Below, in pieces: positions 50,190-62,738 of a DNA stretch of 64,000 nucleotides. The notes below the pieces were generated by a model. The model was not told the DNA's origin. It saw nothing but the letters and a program-made list of their open reading frames with translations, and ran no database searches. The position numbers and the translations under genes were made by a program. Each line of letters starts with the position of its first letter. The first letter of the stretch is position 1. The DNA is from Scylla paramamosain. Its lineage: Eukaryota; Arthropoda; Malacostraca; Decapoda; Portunidae. The stretch lies in NCBI RefSeq assembly GCF_035594125.1, contig NW_026973710.1, positions 400,001 to 464,000 on the forward strand. Reading direction: 5' to 3'.

Positions 50190-50380
50190 CGTGGTGGTCG
50201 TTATCAGCATAATCACCATCACCATTACCACTGCTGTAACAACCACCACCACCATTGTAACCTTCAATTCCACCATCACCAACCCTACCACCATTACTGT
50301 AACCAACACACCCCCATCACAACCACCACCACCACCACTAACAAGGTAACCAAAACAATCACCACCACTGTAACCAGCCA
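50190..50380 (+). repeat. Degenerate ACC/ATC triplet tract
   Basis: CACCATTACC, CACCACCACC and TGTAACCA words over about 190 bases, A/C-rich on this strand. His/Thr/Val-rich frames are compositional. Confidence 0.8.
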
Positions 50381-50785
50381 ACAACGATGGTTTCAGTTGT
50401 CAGATTTTTCGGGTAGAATGAATAGGGAACATTACTTGGGGAAATTCCAGAACAGGGATGATAAGCCAACTGATTTCTCTAAATGCTACTTATTGAGATG
50501 TTAATGCAGAATCTATAGGAAAATTAAGACCAGATAAATTCAAGGACAAGGATGAAAACTCTACTGGTCTACTGACAATTGTGTTCATGTGCTCTAGAAC
50601 GTGTGATGTATTCTACAGGGACTGTTGTTTTGTCGCATCGTTCTTATTCTCTTCAACACGCCATGAGCAGAATAAATAATAAATAGATATATAATGAGGA
50701 TAACGAATGACACCTCGGCTAGACAAGGACGCCACACTGCGCTGTATATTCTAATGATGTGCTCAGGTGTATAATTCTATTCGTG

Positions 50786-51020
50786 TCAGAGCTTCCTTAG
50801 CGATATCAGTGTTGGTTGTTGATATTCTTTATAGTATGTTGCTGGTGTTAGACGTTTGTCAGTGTTAGTGCCACGAACAAGACTCGCTAACGCAAGACGC
50901 CTCAGCAACAGGGTGGCAATGAACAATTCGTCCTCAGCAGCATGAAGTCGTATAAGATTTATCAGAGTAATACTTTCCTGGCTGGCTGCAGTGACCCGGG
51001 CGTTGTGACGGAGGCGGTAA
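50786..51020 (-). other. Exon-like open frame, unrecognised
   Basis: On the minus strand an open frame of about 80 codons uses all sorts of codons and reads like a real protein. It contains HAAEDELFIATLLLRRLALA, then SLVRGTNTDKRLTPATYY and KEYQQP, ending with a stop near 50788. CACTGCAG just inside its 5' part could act as a splice acceptor. I cannot name a family. Its 5' end lies at the border of the family M element that starts at 51022. It may be part of a transposable element or a lost host exon. Confidence 0.25.
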
Positions 51021-51021
51021 T

Positions 51022-51231
51022 GGACCATATTCTGACACCCTTCACCACACCTTCCGTAATTACAAAAAGTTTCAGAATGTAAAGGATTTTTAAGAGTGTT
51101 TTTATGCTTCTAGAGACAAAGTAACATTTTCTACATTTTTAACAGGAGAAACACTCTTGAATACTGTTAATCATCTGTGGCCTTTGAAAATAGTCATGGT
51201 GGGAAAGCAGAGAGTTTCTGAACATAGGCCA
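51022..51231 (-). mobile_element. Family M element, near-complete (copy E)
   Basis: It begins GGACCATATTCTGACACCCTTC and ends GAGTTTCTGAACATAGGCC, the two imperfect terminal inverted repeats. In between, on this strand, are AGTGTTTTTATGCTTCTAG, ATTTTTAACAGGAGAAACAC, TCTTGAATACTGTTAATCAT, CTGTGGCCTTTGAAAATAGT and CATGGTGGGAAAGCAGAG. With the 6.7-kb copy it defines a family length of about 210-220 bases. Confidence 0.65.
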
Positions 51232-52330
51232 GCATTTCCTCCATATCAGCCTCGCCTCCTCAGTCAGACTAGACCTTCCGTTATTGGGTGTACCCGTACT
51301 GGCGCGTGCCGCGCTTTCGCTTCACGCATTTCACGCTTCATTCGCTGCCTTCATCATGCTTGCAATAGACGCTGTACTCAGCATCTGCCCCGAGACTCTA
51401 CTACTTTACGATGCTTCGCTGTGTGTGGTTTTGCAGTGTTAGCATCCCCGGGTTTTGCTGATCTCGAGGCACGTGGCGGGTCTTGGAATTTAACGCCTGT
51501 TAGATAATGTGGAGTGATAAGTGAATGAGTGATGAGCGAATGAACAGACTCGGTACTAAGGTTGTTAATGGCGGGTATGTAGCTACATTTTCGCCTGCTG
51601 AAATCAAGATATAGAGATATTGTAATATCACGAGTCATAGCATATTTTTTCATAATTTCATAGCTATGAAATGGAGTTCTTACCTTTGGAATGCTCGTAT
51701 GCTTGAAAAGCCACATAGACTCGTATGCTTGAAAAGACACAAAGGTTACACTCGAACACACGTCCTGGGAACCGTCCCAAGATTTCCTTGTGTTATCAGC
51801 TCTGTAATGTGGCCGAGCCCAGCTGTGCGTCCCCTCCTCGTGCCGTTAACATTGGATTTGATCAGATCAGTCACGGAGGTAATCAGACCAGTTAGTATTG
51901 GTGCTGCTGTGTGGGGCATCAGTTCTGGAGCGCGGAGGTAAAGAAACAAAAGAACAAAGGCAGCGCAGTTCGGGTGGTCTGCACCGAGCCTCGCACTGTG
52001 TATTTTTCCTGGTGAATGTGTAAGGGAAGGGATTGTATTTGAAAGGTTCGTCTCCAGCAGACTGACCATTCAAAAGAAAATTTCGTCATCATGCTTATCA
52101 TTTTGAACGCTGAACCCTCAATTTTTTGTATCACAGGAAAGCGTACGCGTATGTAAAGTTAGACGCTCAGATCCCATCACCTTGTCAAAAGTTACGAATT
52201 AATGTTGTATAATCCTTGAACTATTTCATCATTAGCTATTGATTACTATGAAATACTCCAGAGATTATGAATGGAAGTAAGTGTGACCGTTCCCAGGTAT
52301 ATATGCCTTATCTGAAATTACAAGAGTATA
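51232..52330. other. Noncoding, no gene recognised
   Basis: Includes a small direct repeat (TCGTATGCTTGAAAAG at 51696 and 51720). A 127-codon minus-strand frame at 51378-51761 lacks any known motif. Confidence 0.45.
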
Positions 52331-52642
52331 CACACACACACGCACACACGCACACACACACCTCTTTCCATCATGTAAACATTCCCTCTTATCTTCGTAC
52401 CCTACACACCTCATCATCTTTCCTCGTCTCCCCTCTCCCTCCCCTCCCTCTCCCTATCTCTCCCAGCCTCAACATCACCCCCATCACCCCATCCCTGCTT
52501 CTGTATCACCGCGCACCATCTCTCCCTCTCTCCCTCAGACCGCTTCCCTGTTCTTCCTCCACTTTTCCTCCCCTCTCTTTCCTTTCTGCTTGAGATGCTT
52601 TTCTTTTTCCCCGCATTCCCCTTCGCAATATTTCCCCGCCTC

Positions 52643-52739
52643 TTCCTCAGGCGCCCTTCCCGAACCACTTTTCCTCCTCACCCTTTCCTTCTATCGCCTC
52701 CCTTATTCATCTCTCCTTCTCTCTCCTCTTTATTCTCTC

Positions 52740-52825
<86 letters not shown>

Positions 52826-52897
52826 AGGCACCCTTCCCACCCACGTTTTTCTCTCCATCCCTTCCTTCCATCTTCTATATTTATTCTTCCTCTCTAC

Positions 52898-52978
<81 letters not shown>
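52643..52978 (+). repeat. Duplicated unit, each ending in (CT)n
   Basis: CCTCAGGC(G/A)CCCTTCCC followed by CCAC and C/T-rich text occurs at about 52646 and 52823. Each copy is followed by its own (CT)n, 52747-52822 and 52902-52978. The unit of about 176 bases was duplicated together with its microsatellite. A related pyrimidine-rich tract precedes it (52390-52640). Confidence 0.75.
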
Positions 52979-52980
<2 letters not shown>

Positions 52981-53299
52981 CGCTGCGCCACGTCGATCCT
53001 CTGAACTGAAAAACTGCTCTTTCTCTCCAGCTTTATTTTTTTCACTTTTTTCTCCCTCCCCCACGCAAGTTATTTCTCTCGTAGGTTTATTAGAGTAATT
53101 TCCTCCTCTTCCCGGTGATTTGGCGAGATGCTTGATGGAATACACTACCACAGTATTGCAAAACATGAAGATTCTGTCCGTCTATTTCTGTATGTCTGAG
53201 TTTGTCTCTCTCTAATTCCGAAAATCTGTCGTGTTTATCTGCTTTTTTTTGTCTCGTCTGTCTCTCTCTCTCAAAAATATGCATCATGTCTTTCTATGG

Positions 53300-53301
<2 letters not shown>

Positions 53302-53340
<39 letters not shown>

Positions 53341-53464
53341 CTGCTGCGGAGAAAGTTATATTTTTTCTTTTTTAGTTTCATGGTTCCTCGCTCGCCTCCC
53401 TCGCTCGTCTGTTCTTGTTCTCTATGGCCTGTGTGTGTGTGTGTGTGTGTAGCGTTCTCTATGG

Positions 53465-53497
<33 letters not shown>

Positions 53498-53500
53498 CGT
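53302..53500 (+). repeat. (GT)n arrays within a 37-bp duplication
   Basis: (GT)n 53303-53335. GTTCTCTATGGCCTG, (TG)n and TAGCG is repeated twice at 53418-53500, with the second (TG)n longer. Confidence 0.93.
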
Positions 53501-53532
53501 ATGTACTTAATTTTATTGGCATAGTAAAGAGT

Positions 53533-54689
<1,157 letters not shown>

Positions 54690-54835
54690 AGTTACATATT
54701 AATATTAGCATAGATTATTAATATTAATTATAGCATAGATATTAATTATTATTAATCCCATATTATTATTAATATATTAATTAATCCCATATTAATTAAT
54801 TATTATTAATCCCATATTAATTATAGCATAGATTG
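54690..54835 (+). repeat. AT-rich minisatellite (TTAATCCCATA / TAGCATAGAT)
   Basis: TATTAATCCCATATTA occurs three times and ATTATAGCATAGAT three times within 145 bases, embedded in TTAATTAATTATT. Many words are self-complementary. Confidence 0.8.
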
Positions 54836-55130
54836 ATAATAGCAATAAAATATAGAAGCAGTGAAGTAACAATAAAATACAGGAGTGAAGTCCCAGTATT
54901 GGAGGAGTAAATGTATTGTTGGCGGAGACAGTACTCATGTGTTCTGTGGTTGAAATATCCTTCAGAGGAGGACAAATGGCGGGACAGGCAGTGCGGAAGC
55001 TGGCCATTACTCTTCCCAGGATGGCCTCGGTCACCGGCCGTCCCATGACCGCGCCGCGTGTCGTCCTAACGCTGAGCAGCACTTGGGTCACCACATCTCC
55101 CAGAGGCAACACTCTTTTCTTTCAATAAAC
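54836..55130. other. GC-richer island in AT-rich DNA, open on both strands
   Basis: 54930-55110 has clearly higher G+C than its surroundings and is open on both strands. The minus-strand frame contains SVRTTRGAVMGRPVTEAIL and FRTACPAICPPLKDIS. I recognise no family and see no clear splice borders, so it is recorded only as an unexplained compositional island. Confidence 0.25.
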
Positions 55131-55785
55131 TCATCGGTCAGTGTGTAGACTTCATCGATCAACAATTAATGTACAGTCGTATCATGGGGACTAAAAATAA
55201 CACTAGTTTGTGAGGTAGTGGGTTCATGTCATTGGTTCATGTTAATGGTGTTTGTGTTTAATTACCCAGAATCATTCAGGTCTGTTTTATTCCATTTAAG
55301 AGCGTCCAACTTCAGCTCCCTCCATTTCTCGAATGGCGCACGACAGACCTTGTATTGTTCAAGATCTCGAAAACTTGAATATCGAGTCCTTCTACTGGAC
55401 ACAAGCATTCAGACAACTATTCCCTCTTCATTATTATTCAACCATCTCGCCTTCAACCGTTTTTTTTTATTCTCCGTCTTTCAGTTGATGACTATACTCG
55501 TACAGGGGCTTTGCCGAGCATGTATAGGATACAGCTTCCCATTTATGTAAAAAAAAAAAAAACTTTGAATCTTTACCAAGCACGGTGAATTCAAAAGCCT
55601 TTCGATTAAAGATTTTTCTCCCTTAATTGTTTTGCATCTCACCCACTGCCATGCAGGAGTAAACCAGTATCTGGACTCTTTCCTCCCTTTAACTGGAGAA
55701 CTTCTGGACATTCTTCCCTATTCAAAAATGCCGCATTTAAAATTTCACCCTCATATATCACGATTTATCCAGCATTAAAAGAAAA
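55131..55785. other. Noncoding, no gene recognised
   Basis: Unique-looking sequence with an A run at 55548-55560. A 110-codon frame on the plus strand lacks motifs. Confidence 0.45.
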
Positions 55786-55789
55786 CGAT

Positions 55790-56070
55790 AAATTTTTTTA
55801 TTTTTTTTTATTTGTAAAAGGGGTCAGGCCAGGGGCAACACAATGCGACAAAAAAGTGTCACTGATGGTCCCCGTCACTAAAGAAAACCGTTCAAAAACA
55901 AAGTCCAAAATTACATTGTGAAAAGTCTTGGAACTTTTCTTTTGTAAAGGTCTGAAATCATAGGCAGGTGGAAATACAGTCGTTGGCAGGGAGTGTCAGA
56001 CTTTTCCGGCAGAAAGATTAAAAAAAAACTGCGAATACTAGGTTAACTCTTGCATCTGTACAGAAACCAG
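55790..56070 (+). mobile_element. Dispersed LINE-like repeat (family R, copy 3)
   Basis: It starts in a T-rich run (TTTTTTTTATTTGTAAAAG) and reads GGGGTCAGGCCAGGGGCAAC, AAATCATAGGCAGGTGGAAA, TACAGTCGTTGGCAGGGAGT and ACTAGGTTAACTCTTGCATC. The last blocks align with the 36.4-kb copy and the middle ones with the 40.8-kb copy, tying the three together. Truncated near 56070. Confidence 0.5.
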
Positions 56071-56168
56071 TTAGCAAAAGTGGATTAAAAAAAAATTAAC
56101 CCTCTCACTGCGATACGCAACAATTCACGTCACTAGAAGCACTGTACAGAATTTTTACCATCACCTGC

Positions 56169-56169
<1 letters not shown>

Positions 56170-56244
<75 letters not shown>
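56170..56244 (+). repeat. (GA)n microsatellite
   Basis: About 37 uninterrupted GA units. Confidence 0.97.
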
Positions 56245-56247
<3 letters not shown>

Positions 56248-56909
56248 AAAAACCAGACCTCCTAATACCTAGTCAGTATATGTCTGGAGGTGACTGTTGA
56301 AACAAAATAAACTTATCACACTGCTTTGTGATAAGATGCACCAAATATCACCTAAATGGTTAAAAAAAAAATGCCGACCTAGATAAATAACATAACCATA
56401 TTCATTAGACAGTTTTAAGGTCAGTACAATCTGTCACAGGGTTGTAGGGTGCGTTGAATGCGATTTTGGACACGCTAAATAACCATGAAAGGTAAAAAAA
56501 AAAATATTCACATGCTCCCTTCATTTAATAGTATTGAAATCAGTACATTGTCACTGGATACTGGCGTCTGGTAGATTCCGTCGAGAAATGAAGTTCTTGT
56601 GTTGTCTTTCCCGCTCTTCCTGCAATTGCCTCGTGTGTGGTGTCGCCTACGTGTGTAGCAGCAGAGTACCCTGCGCGCTGCTGCTGCTACTGCTGCTGCT
56701 GCTGGCACTGAGCCTCCCTGGAGAAAAAGGAGGATTTGAGGTTGTACTTATCTGATTTCCCACTCGTCCTTCCCTCCGTCTCCTTCAGTCTACGTGACCA
56801 AAGTTAGAGTTTCACTATTTCTTTCTTTCTCTTCGTAGAATTTTTGCCCTCGAGGATTCCTTTTTCCGTCCAGGTCTTCCGCTCTTTGAACCCTTAATGT
56901 CGTTATTTT

Positions 56910-56913
<4 letters not shown>
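56245..56913. other. Noncoding, with a small CTG cluster
   Basis: An imperfect (CTG)n at 56677-56707 makes a poly-Leu stretch that mimics a signal peptide. TTAAAAAAAAA and GTAAAAAAAAA runs recur. No gene was recognised. Confidence 0.5.

Positions 56914-56969
<56 letters not shown>
56914..56969 (+). repeat. (CT)n microsatellite
   Basis: About 28 uninterrupted CT units. Confidence 0.97.
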
Positions 56970-56973
<4 letters not shown>

Positions 56974-57547
56974 CAACTGAAAATTTTAACAGTAAGTACC
57001 TTCGAAATCCTTGATTACGTATTTTTTCTTGTTACGTAATTGAACATTATGTACGACATGACACAATGGGAATTAAGCTGAAAAATAAAGTTAATTAGTG
57101 AGATGTTTTGTTTCCCTGTCTTTAGTGAGTACAAGGCTTGGGAAAGATGAAGGAATAGGGAACAAAATATTTTCCGGGACTTACCGAGGAAGGGCGACGA
57201 GGAGCTTGAAATCTTGGTTTACTAAGTGCTTAAGGTACAGGATTAGCCATTTAAGCCATGAAGGTGAAGGTAGCGGTCAGTGGCTAAAGAAATTTATGTG
57301 GATTCGAGTGGATATTAAACGGTAACACGCTTAGGTTCTTACGTAGGTCGTTTGGAGGAAAACTATCCACATTATAATAGAAAAGAAACGTGTTGGTAGC
57401 CTGTAGTGGTCACTAACTAACAAGACGGATCCAAGTAAACATGTTGCAGCAACAGACTTTTAGTTTCTTTATTACATTCTTTATTAAAGTACGGTACTTG
57501 ATACTTAGTATAGTACTGGAGGAAAATTAGCCACATTATGATAGAGG
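56970..57547. other. Noncoding, no gene recognised
   Basis: Unique-looking. GGAGGAAAA(C/T)TA(T/G)CCACATTAT occurs at 57352 and 57520, an imperfect direct repeat about 168 bases apart. Confidence 0.45.
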
Positions 57548-57665
57548 AAGAAAGGTGTAGAAAGCTTGTACAAGGTGATTTCAAGTGAATGTAAGTGAAG
57601 AAAGGTGTAGGAAGCTTGTACAAGGTGATTTCAAGTGAATGTAAGTGAATCAAACAGCAACAAAC

Positions 57666-57704
<39 letters not shown>
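57548..57704 (+). repeat. 50-bp tandem duplication and (GT)n
   Basis: The unit AAGAAAGGTGTAG through GTGAATGTAAGTG is present at 57548-57597 and 57598-57647 with one substitution. (GT)n follows at 57668-57704. Confidence 0.94.
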
Positions 57705-57705
<1 letters not shown>

Positions 57706-58305
57706 CACGCGGGTCGGTGTATAATATAAAACGATTTTCTTCACCAGCCGAAAAAAATCCTATCCCACAAACGAAATGTCGTCTAAAACCTCCAATATCT
57801 CACCCTGACTTCACTCAACGTGGCGGTGAGTAGCAGCGTCCGCCGCCTGTCACGGGACTGCCTACCTCCACTAATGACCGACTTGGTGACGTCTGACGCC
57901 TCCAAGTCCCTGATTTCTGTTACAGTGAGATCAAAATGATTACTTGATATTTAGTTCTCTCTTATTTCGCCCTAAAAGGATAATTTTTTTACCTTAATTT
58001 GTGGTTTACTCTTTATTTACGAGATGCTTCAGAGATATACCATTTTACAAAAGCTAAGTGATTGCTTCCATGACTGACTATTTTTTAACGTCAGACCCAG
58101 CCTGAATCATGTGAATTATTTAATCAGCGTTGATTGCTTCCTCTCTCCAATTACTTTCATATATTTTTTTCAAGGTATGGTTTATATCATGTATGAATTG
58201 ACTTCCACGTTTTTAAGCTCCTAATAATTTTTTTTTGTGTATTTACTTTGTTCTTATTGTTCTTATTGTGTTTTAAGTCAATTCTGGATTTCTTTCTAGG
58301 AATAC
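57705..58305. other. AT-rich noncoding stretch
   Basis: No gene was recognised. T runs and unique-looking text lie before the (CCT)n array. Confidence 0.5.
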
Positions 58306-58568
58306 CACCACCACCTCCTCCTCCTCCTCCTCCTCCTCCTCCTCCTCCTCCTCCTCCTCCTCCTCCTCCTCCTCCTACCTTGACATTGCCACCTCACCCC
58401 CTCGCGTGCTTTCCTCAGCCTCCGATCATCACATCATGACCTGCCGTGCCTGTCTTCCTGAACTCCTCCTCCTCCTCCTCCTACCTTGACATTGCCACCT
58501 CACCCCCTCGCGTGCTTTCCTCAGCCTCCGCTCATCACATCATGACCTGCCGTGCCTGTCTTCCTGAA
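58306..58568 (+). repeat. (CCT)n within a 106-bp tandem duplication
   Basis: TACCTTGACATTGCCACC to GTGCCTGTCTTCCTGAA occurs at 58376 and 58482, differing at one position. Each is preceded by (CCT)n: about 68 bases before the first copy and only about 20 before the second. One duplication plus unequal microsatellite growth explains both. Confidence 0.95.
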
Positions 58569-59280
58569 TAGCAGCCGCGATGTCTTCATCTTCAACTTGC
58601 GCCTCATTTCCTGCAAACTCATACGTCTTCTTGAGCGGCGGGTTTGCAAGCGAGATAAAAAGAAAAGGAAAAAAGGACAAAAGGAAAAATAAAGAAAAAG
58701 AAAAAAACGAAGAGAGAAAACGGACAGTAGGAAGCGAACTGAAATGCTGAAACGATATCGAATGAAAATAAATAAATAAATACTACTTTTCAAAGACGGA
58801 TATTCAAGTGCAAGATGAGCCTTGAAATTTTCATATTACTAAACAAATACTTAAAGAATAAAAAAAACTTTTGATCAATAAGGGCTTCAATTGTAAACAC
58901 CCATTGAAATCTTGCAAGGCCACAAAAAAAAAAAAGGCTAAACACAATGAATCGGATTAAAATTGACGAGTCATTGAAAAAGACAGATAAAGAATCACAA
59001 AAAAATAAATAAATAGTAATAATAAATAAATAAATAAATAAATAAGAAATATTGATCAGATATTCAACTGTAAGAAGCGGAGTGAATATTTTGTGAGGCG
59101 GGGTAGGCGGCCGGGAGCTCCATCCAGTGCGGGGCCAGAACCTTACAAGAGAGGCCCGGGAAAATGTTGGTCCCGCAGTGAAGTGGCTGGCCTTGGAGTG
59201 TCCCTGCGAGAGGCCGAGATAAAAGCTTCCCTTCCACGCTGACTTGCGCTGCTGCTAAACTTTTCTCGGCAGCGTTTTCC
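58569..59280. other. Noncoding, A-rich then GC-rich
   Basis: An A/G-rich stretch lies at 58650-58740, AAATA repeats at 59005-59045, then an unexplained G+C-rich patch at 59095-59270 that includes a GATAAAAGC word. No gene was recognised. Confidence 0.45.
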
Positions 59281-59660
59281 AGTAATGCTGCGACACTCTG
59301 GCTGAAGGCTTAGGTACGAGTATAATACGATGCGATGCTAGTATGATGCGAGTATTTACGAAGCTTTTTTATTTGTTTCCATCCCGAATTTTCCTATTAA
59401 TTATGTGACATTGGTGCTTGATGACATACAGTATAATAGGATACAATGCTTAGTATGATATTAGGAAGCGTTATTTATTTTTTTTTTCATATTGCGTTGT
59501 TTCATGTCAAGAATAATACATGGATTTTCCTATTAATTCTGGGACACTGCGGCTTGATGGTTTACCGTATAATACGATAGAATGTTTAGTATAATATTTC
59601 GGAGGCTTTGTGTATTTGTTTTACTGCATTGTTTCATGTAAGAAATACCTAAGACAATAA
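59281..59660 (+). repeat. Three-unit diverged tandem repeat, 111-137 bp
   Basis: The order GACACTG, GGCTTGATGG, GTATAATACGATA, GATGCTTAGTATGATA and then a T-rich run and TTTTCCTATTAATT is seen three times. The GTATAATACGA-type anchors lie at about 59320, 59431 and 59567. Substitutions and indels separate the units. Confidence 0.65.
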
Positions 59661-59789
59661 TTAATATCACGTATATTTTCCAGCAGACTTGTAGAATGTT
59701 TAACGTTGTAACTGACCAAAAATATAAAGTACAGAAATAACATACAAGGAAAATGTGTTTAGTTATTGTATTTGTACCTATATTCTAGA

Positions 59790-59895
59790 AATAGTTATTC
59801 TCGTGTGAAAATATCCTTGAGAACCAGACTAATGAACTGTGTGGCCTTTAAAAACTTGAGACAACAAAGCGTTCCAAAATAAGGGATGTAGGCAG
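59790..59895 (-). mobile_element. Family M element fragment (copy F)
   Basis: GTGTGAAAATATCCTTGAGA, ACCAGACTAATGAACTGTGT, GGCCTTTAAAAACTTG and CAAAGCGTTCC follow the order of the 51.1-kb copy on this strand. It is diverged and truncated at the distal end. Confidence 0.4.
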
Positions 59896-60007
59896 ATCAA
59901 TGATTTAAGGGTGAAAACTTTCACATGCCATGCAACACATGTTCACGGGAGACGGTAACAGCTGGGGGCGAATCTCCGCCTGCCAAGTAGTGGGTAAGGT
60001 TATTACT

Positions 60008-60167
<160 letters not shown>

Positions 60168-60448
60168 AGACGCGTATACACACATGCAAATACGCGGAAT
60201 GGAGGAGGAAATTAAGTTATGAAGTTCTGAAAGACTTTAGGGAGTATATGAATAAGTTGAAGAAGGTTTAAACTTGCAAGACTACAGTAGTCGTTACGAT
60301 TAAGAAATCAGTGTGCGTGGAGCTCCCGAATGTGACAGATACTGGACAGCTAAGTGAGTGGCGGAATCGTCGGGGTTGGAGGGCGGAATATACTGTTTGG
60401 TGAGTTACTGATAATGTACGTGATGAGGTAAAACGTTGTTCTGATTCC

Positions 60449-60530
60449 AAGTGTGGTGAAATAAAAAAAAAATATTTCCAAGTGATGAAATAAAAAAAAA
60501 TGAAAAATAATTCCAAGTGTGGTGAAATAG
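60449..60530 (+). repeat. Short minisatellite, TTCCAAGTGTGGTGAAATA
   Basis: Three units of ATTCCAAGTG(TGG)TGAAATA, each followed by an A run (60449, 60475, 60511). Related words (CATATTTGGTGGTGAAATAA, CATATTTGATGAAATAAAAA) recur at about 60745 and 60925. Confidence 0.7.
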
Positions 60531-60605
60531 TGTTTCATGTCTTAATGTGGTAAAATGGATCGGGATTTGATTCTTGGGGGTGGATGATATGAAACGTTTA
60601 TCGGT

Positions 60606-60740
60606 CTCTTATAAGAACACAAGAAGATAATGGAACTTGCAACAGGTCATTAGTCTTACACGTGGTAGTCCCTGTTCGAAACATACTTACTTACTTACAC
60701 TTATCATCCTTATACATAAATTTGTTTATCTCTTTTCGAT
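60606..60740 (+). mobile_element. Dispersed SINE-like repeat (family S, copy 3)
   Basis: It reads ATAAGAACACAAGAAGATAA, GGAACTTGCAACAGGTCATT, CTTACACGTGGTAGTCCCTG, CGAAACATACTTACTTACTT, CACTTATCATCC and ATAAATTTGTTTATCTC. This is the longest copy in the window and matches the 20.5-kb copy in opposite orientation. Confidence 0.6.
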
Positions 60741-61039
60741 CTCATATTTGGTGGTGAAATAAAAGGGATTTGATTCTTGCAATGTAAAGAAAGGTTTTGA
60801 TACGTATAATGTATAATAAATATAAAGAGGTTTAACATTTGAGAACTACGTAAAAAGGTTAGGAATTATGTTGAGAAAAACAAATTGGTTTCCATGCGTG
60901 GTATCATAAAAAAGTACCTTACCTCATATTTGATGAAATAAAAATCACTTGATCAAAAGACTGACCCACATTCAACATTGGAATTAAGAGGAATGGAGGA
61001 CGAAAAATGTGTTAGAAGGCTTATGCTGAAGGCTTACAC

Positions 61040-61040
<1 letters not shown>

Positions 61041-61101
<61 letters not shown>
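61041..61101 (+). repeat. (GA)n microsatellite
   Basis: About 30 uninterrupted GA units. Confidence 0.97.
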
Positions 61102-61106
<5 letters not shown>

Positions 61107-61445
61107 TGCAAGTTGTAAGAGGATTGTTTCAAGACTCAGGCAACTTTTTTCATCTTTTTATGTAAAGAAGGATTATATACTGATGATGTTGCTGTTGGGA
61201 ACTCTGGATGAGAAGAAGAGTGGGAGAGGATACTGGCATTACTGATAGAGAGAATAGGGTTAGCTAAATCGAAGAATGGTTATCTGTGCATCAGATTTAA
61301 GTTAATTTTTTTTATAGTATTTAATGTTTGTGTGTCTTTGGAAGGAATATATTTATTGAAGTATATTTCTTTGAAGTAGGTAAGGAAGATTAGAACAAAG
61401 TGGTTGCTGTTTGAAATCAGAAGACCTACATGTGGCAATTTATAT

Positions 61446-61448
<3 letters not shown>
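61102..61448. other. Noncoding, no gene recognised
   Basis: AT-rich, unique-looking. TTTATGTAAAGAAGG and GAGAGGATACTGG words only; no recognisable motif. Confidence 0.45.
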
Positions 61449-61487
<39 letters not shown>

Positions 61488-61533
61488 GGGAAGAAGGAAA
61501 GCAGTATATAAAGCTCGAAAAGGATGAGAATCG

Positions 61534-61620
<87 letters not shown>
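61449..61620 (+). repeat. Two (CA)n microsatellites
   Basis: (CA)n 61449-61481 and 61535-61620. Confidence 0.97.
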
Positions 61621-61624
<4 letters not shown>

Positions 61625-62683
61625 AGCAGAGGGTTAAAGGATGGACTGGCAGTAAAAGCTTCCGTAGGGATTAAACTAAAAGCCGAATATCGGAGCGAGG
61701 AGGCGAAACCGAGGCAGACTGAGGAACAGAGCGAGGCAGACTGAGCGTCGGGGGTGCATGTCGGTCGTCTTGGGACCACTCCAGCCCTCAGTCCAGGTCA
61801 GAGCTGCGATGGCACGGGAACTGGAAAGGCAATAGTGGCTCTGTCTTTACCTTTAATATGATGTCCATTGAAGAAAAAATGTGGCAGTACTTCATGAAAA
61901 AGGGTAATATCGTGAATGGGTTACGTATGGATTGTATTATGTGGATACAATTATGTAAGTTGATACGAAAGGCGATACGTGAACAGGATATCATAAATTT
62001 GTATACATTCATATCCTGGTGTGAGAGGACCGCGTGCTGGCATGTAATGGTAGAGTATGGGTGCTTGACGAGGCTTCATGAGACTCACTCTGTCATTATT
62101 TGTCTCCCTTCAACAGGCACGTACCAGTCTCACTTTAAACACTTTATTATATTTATCATTATGAGAGAGAACTATTGTGTGTGGATAGGTAGACAAACAG
62201 CCCATTGTTAGACTTAAGCTTTCTGGGCCTCTCAATGGCTTCTACATCTCTTTCTTACTGGGTGAGCAAACAATCTCAACTCTCATTTGAAAGGTCGACC
62301 AATGGTGTTACTGGCAAATTCTCTCCGCCAACAGGGAATCAGAATCATAGTTCATGTAAACTCTTAATACTCGTAGGTGTAAAAGTCGAAACTGTTGCGT
62401 AAACTGAAAATGCAAAAGTGTGTGTGCTTTGGAATTAAGTCCAAGGAAAGGGAGGGTAGTGAATTGAATGCAATACATACAAGGATACACTGAAGCTTCA
62501 TGGCAATACTGAGGATGGTGAGCGCCATGCAATGTTAGGAACACTGGTATTGTGTTGCTGGATAGAAGTGTGTAGTGAGTATGACGGGAAAAGAGGAATG
62601 CAATGCAGAAAAGGGAAGCAATCCAGAAAAGGAAAAAGAAGCAGAAAAATAATATGCATATTGATGACTATGACTCTATGGGC

Positions 62684-62685
<2 letters not shown>
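61621..62685. other. Noncoding, no gene recognised
   Basis: A 117-codon frame at 61858-62211 lacks any recognisable motif, start context or splice structure. Nothing else stands out on either strand. Confidence 0.45.

Positions 62686-62738
<53 letters not shown>
62686..62738 (+). repeat. (GA)n microsatellite
   Basis: About 26 uninterrupted GA units. Confidence 0.97.

Noticed and set aside
56534..56755. Signal-peptide-like poly-Leu segment
   Set aside because: The Leu run comes from an imperfect (CTG)n triplet. The frame ends soon after without any domain.
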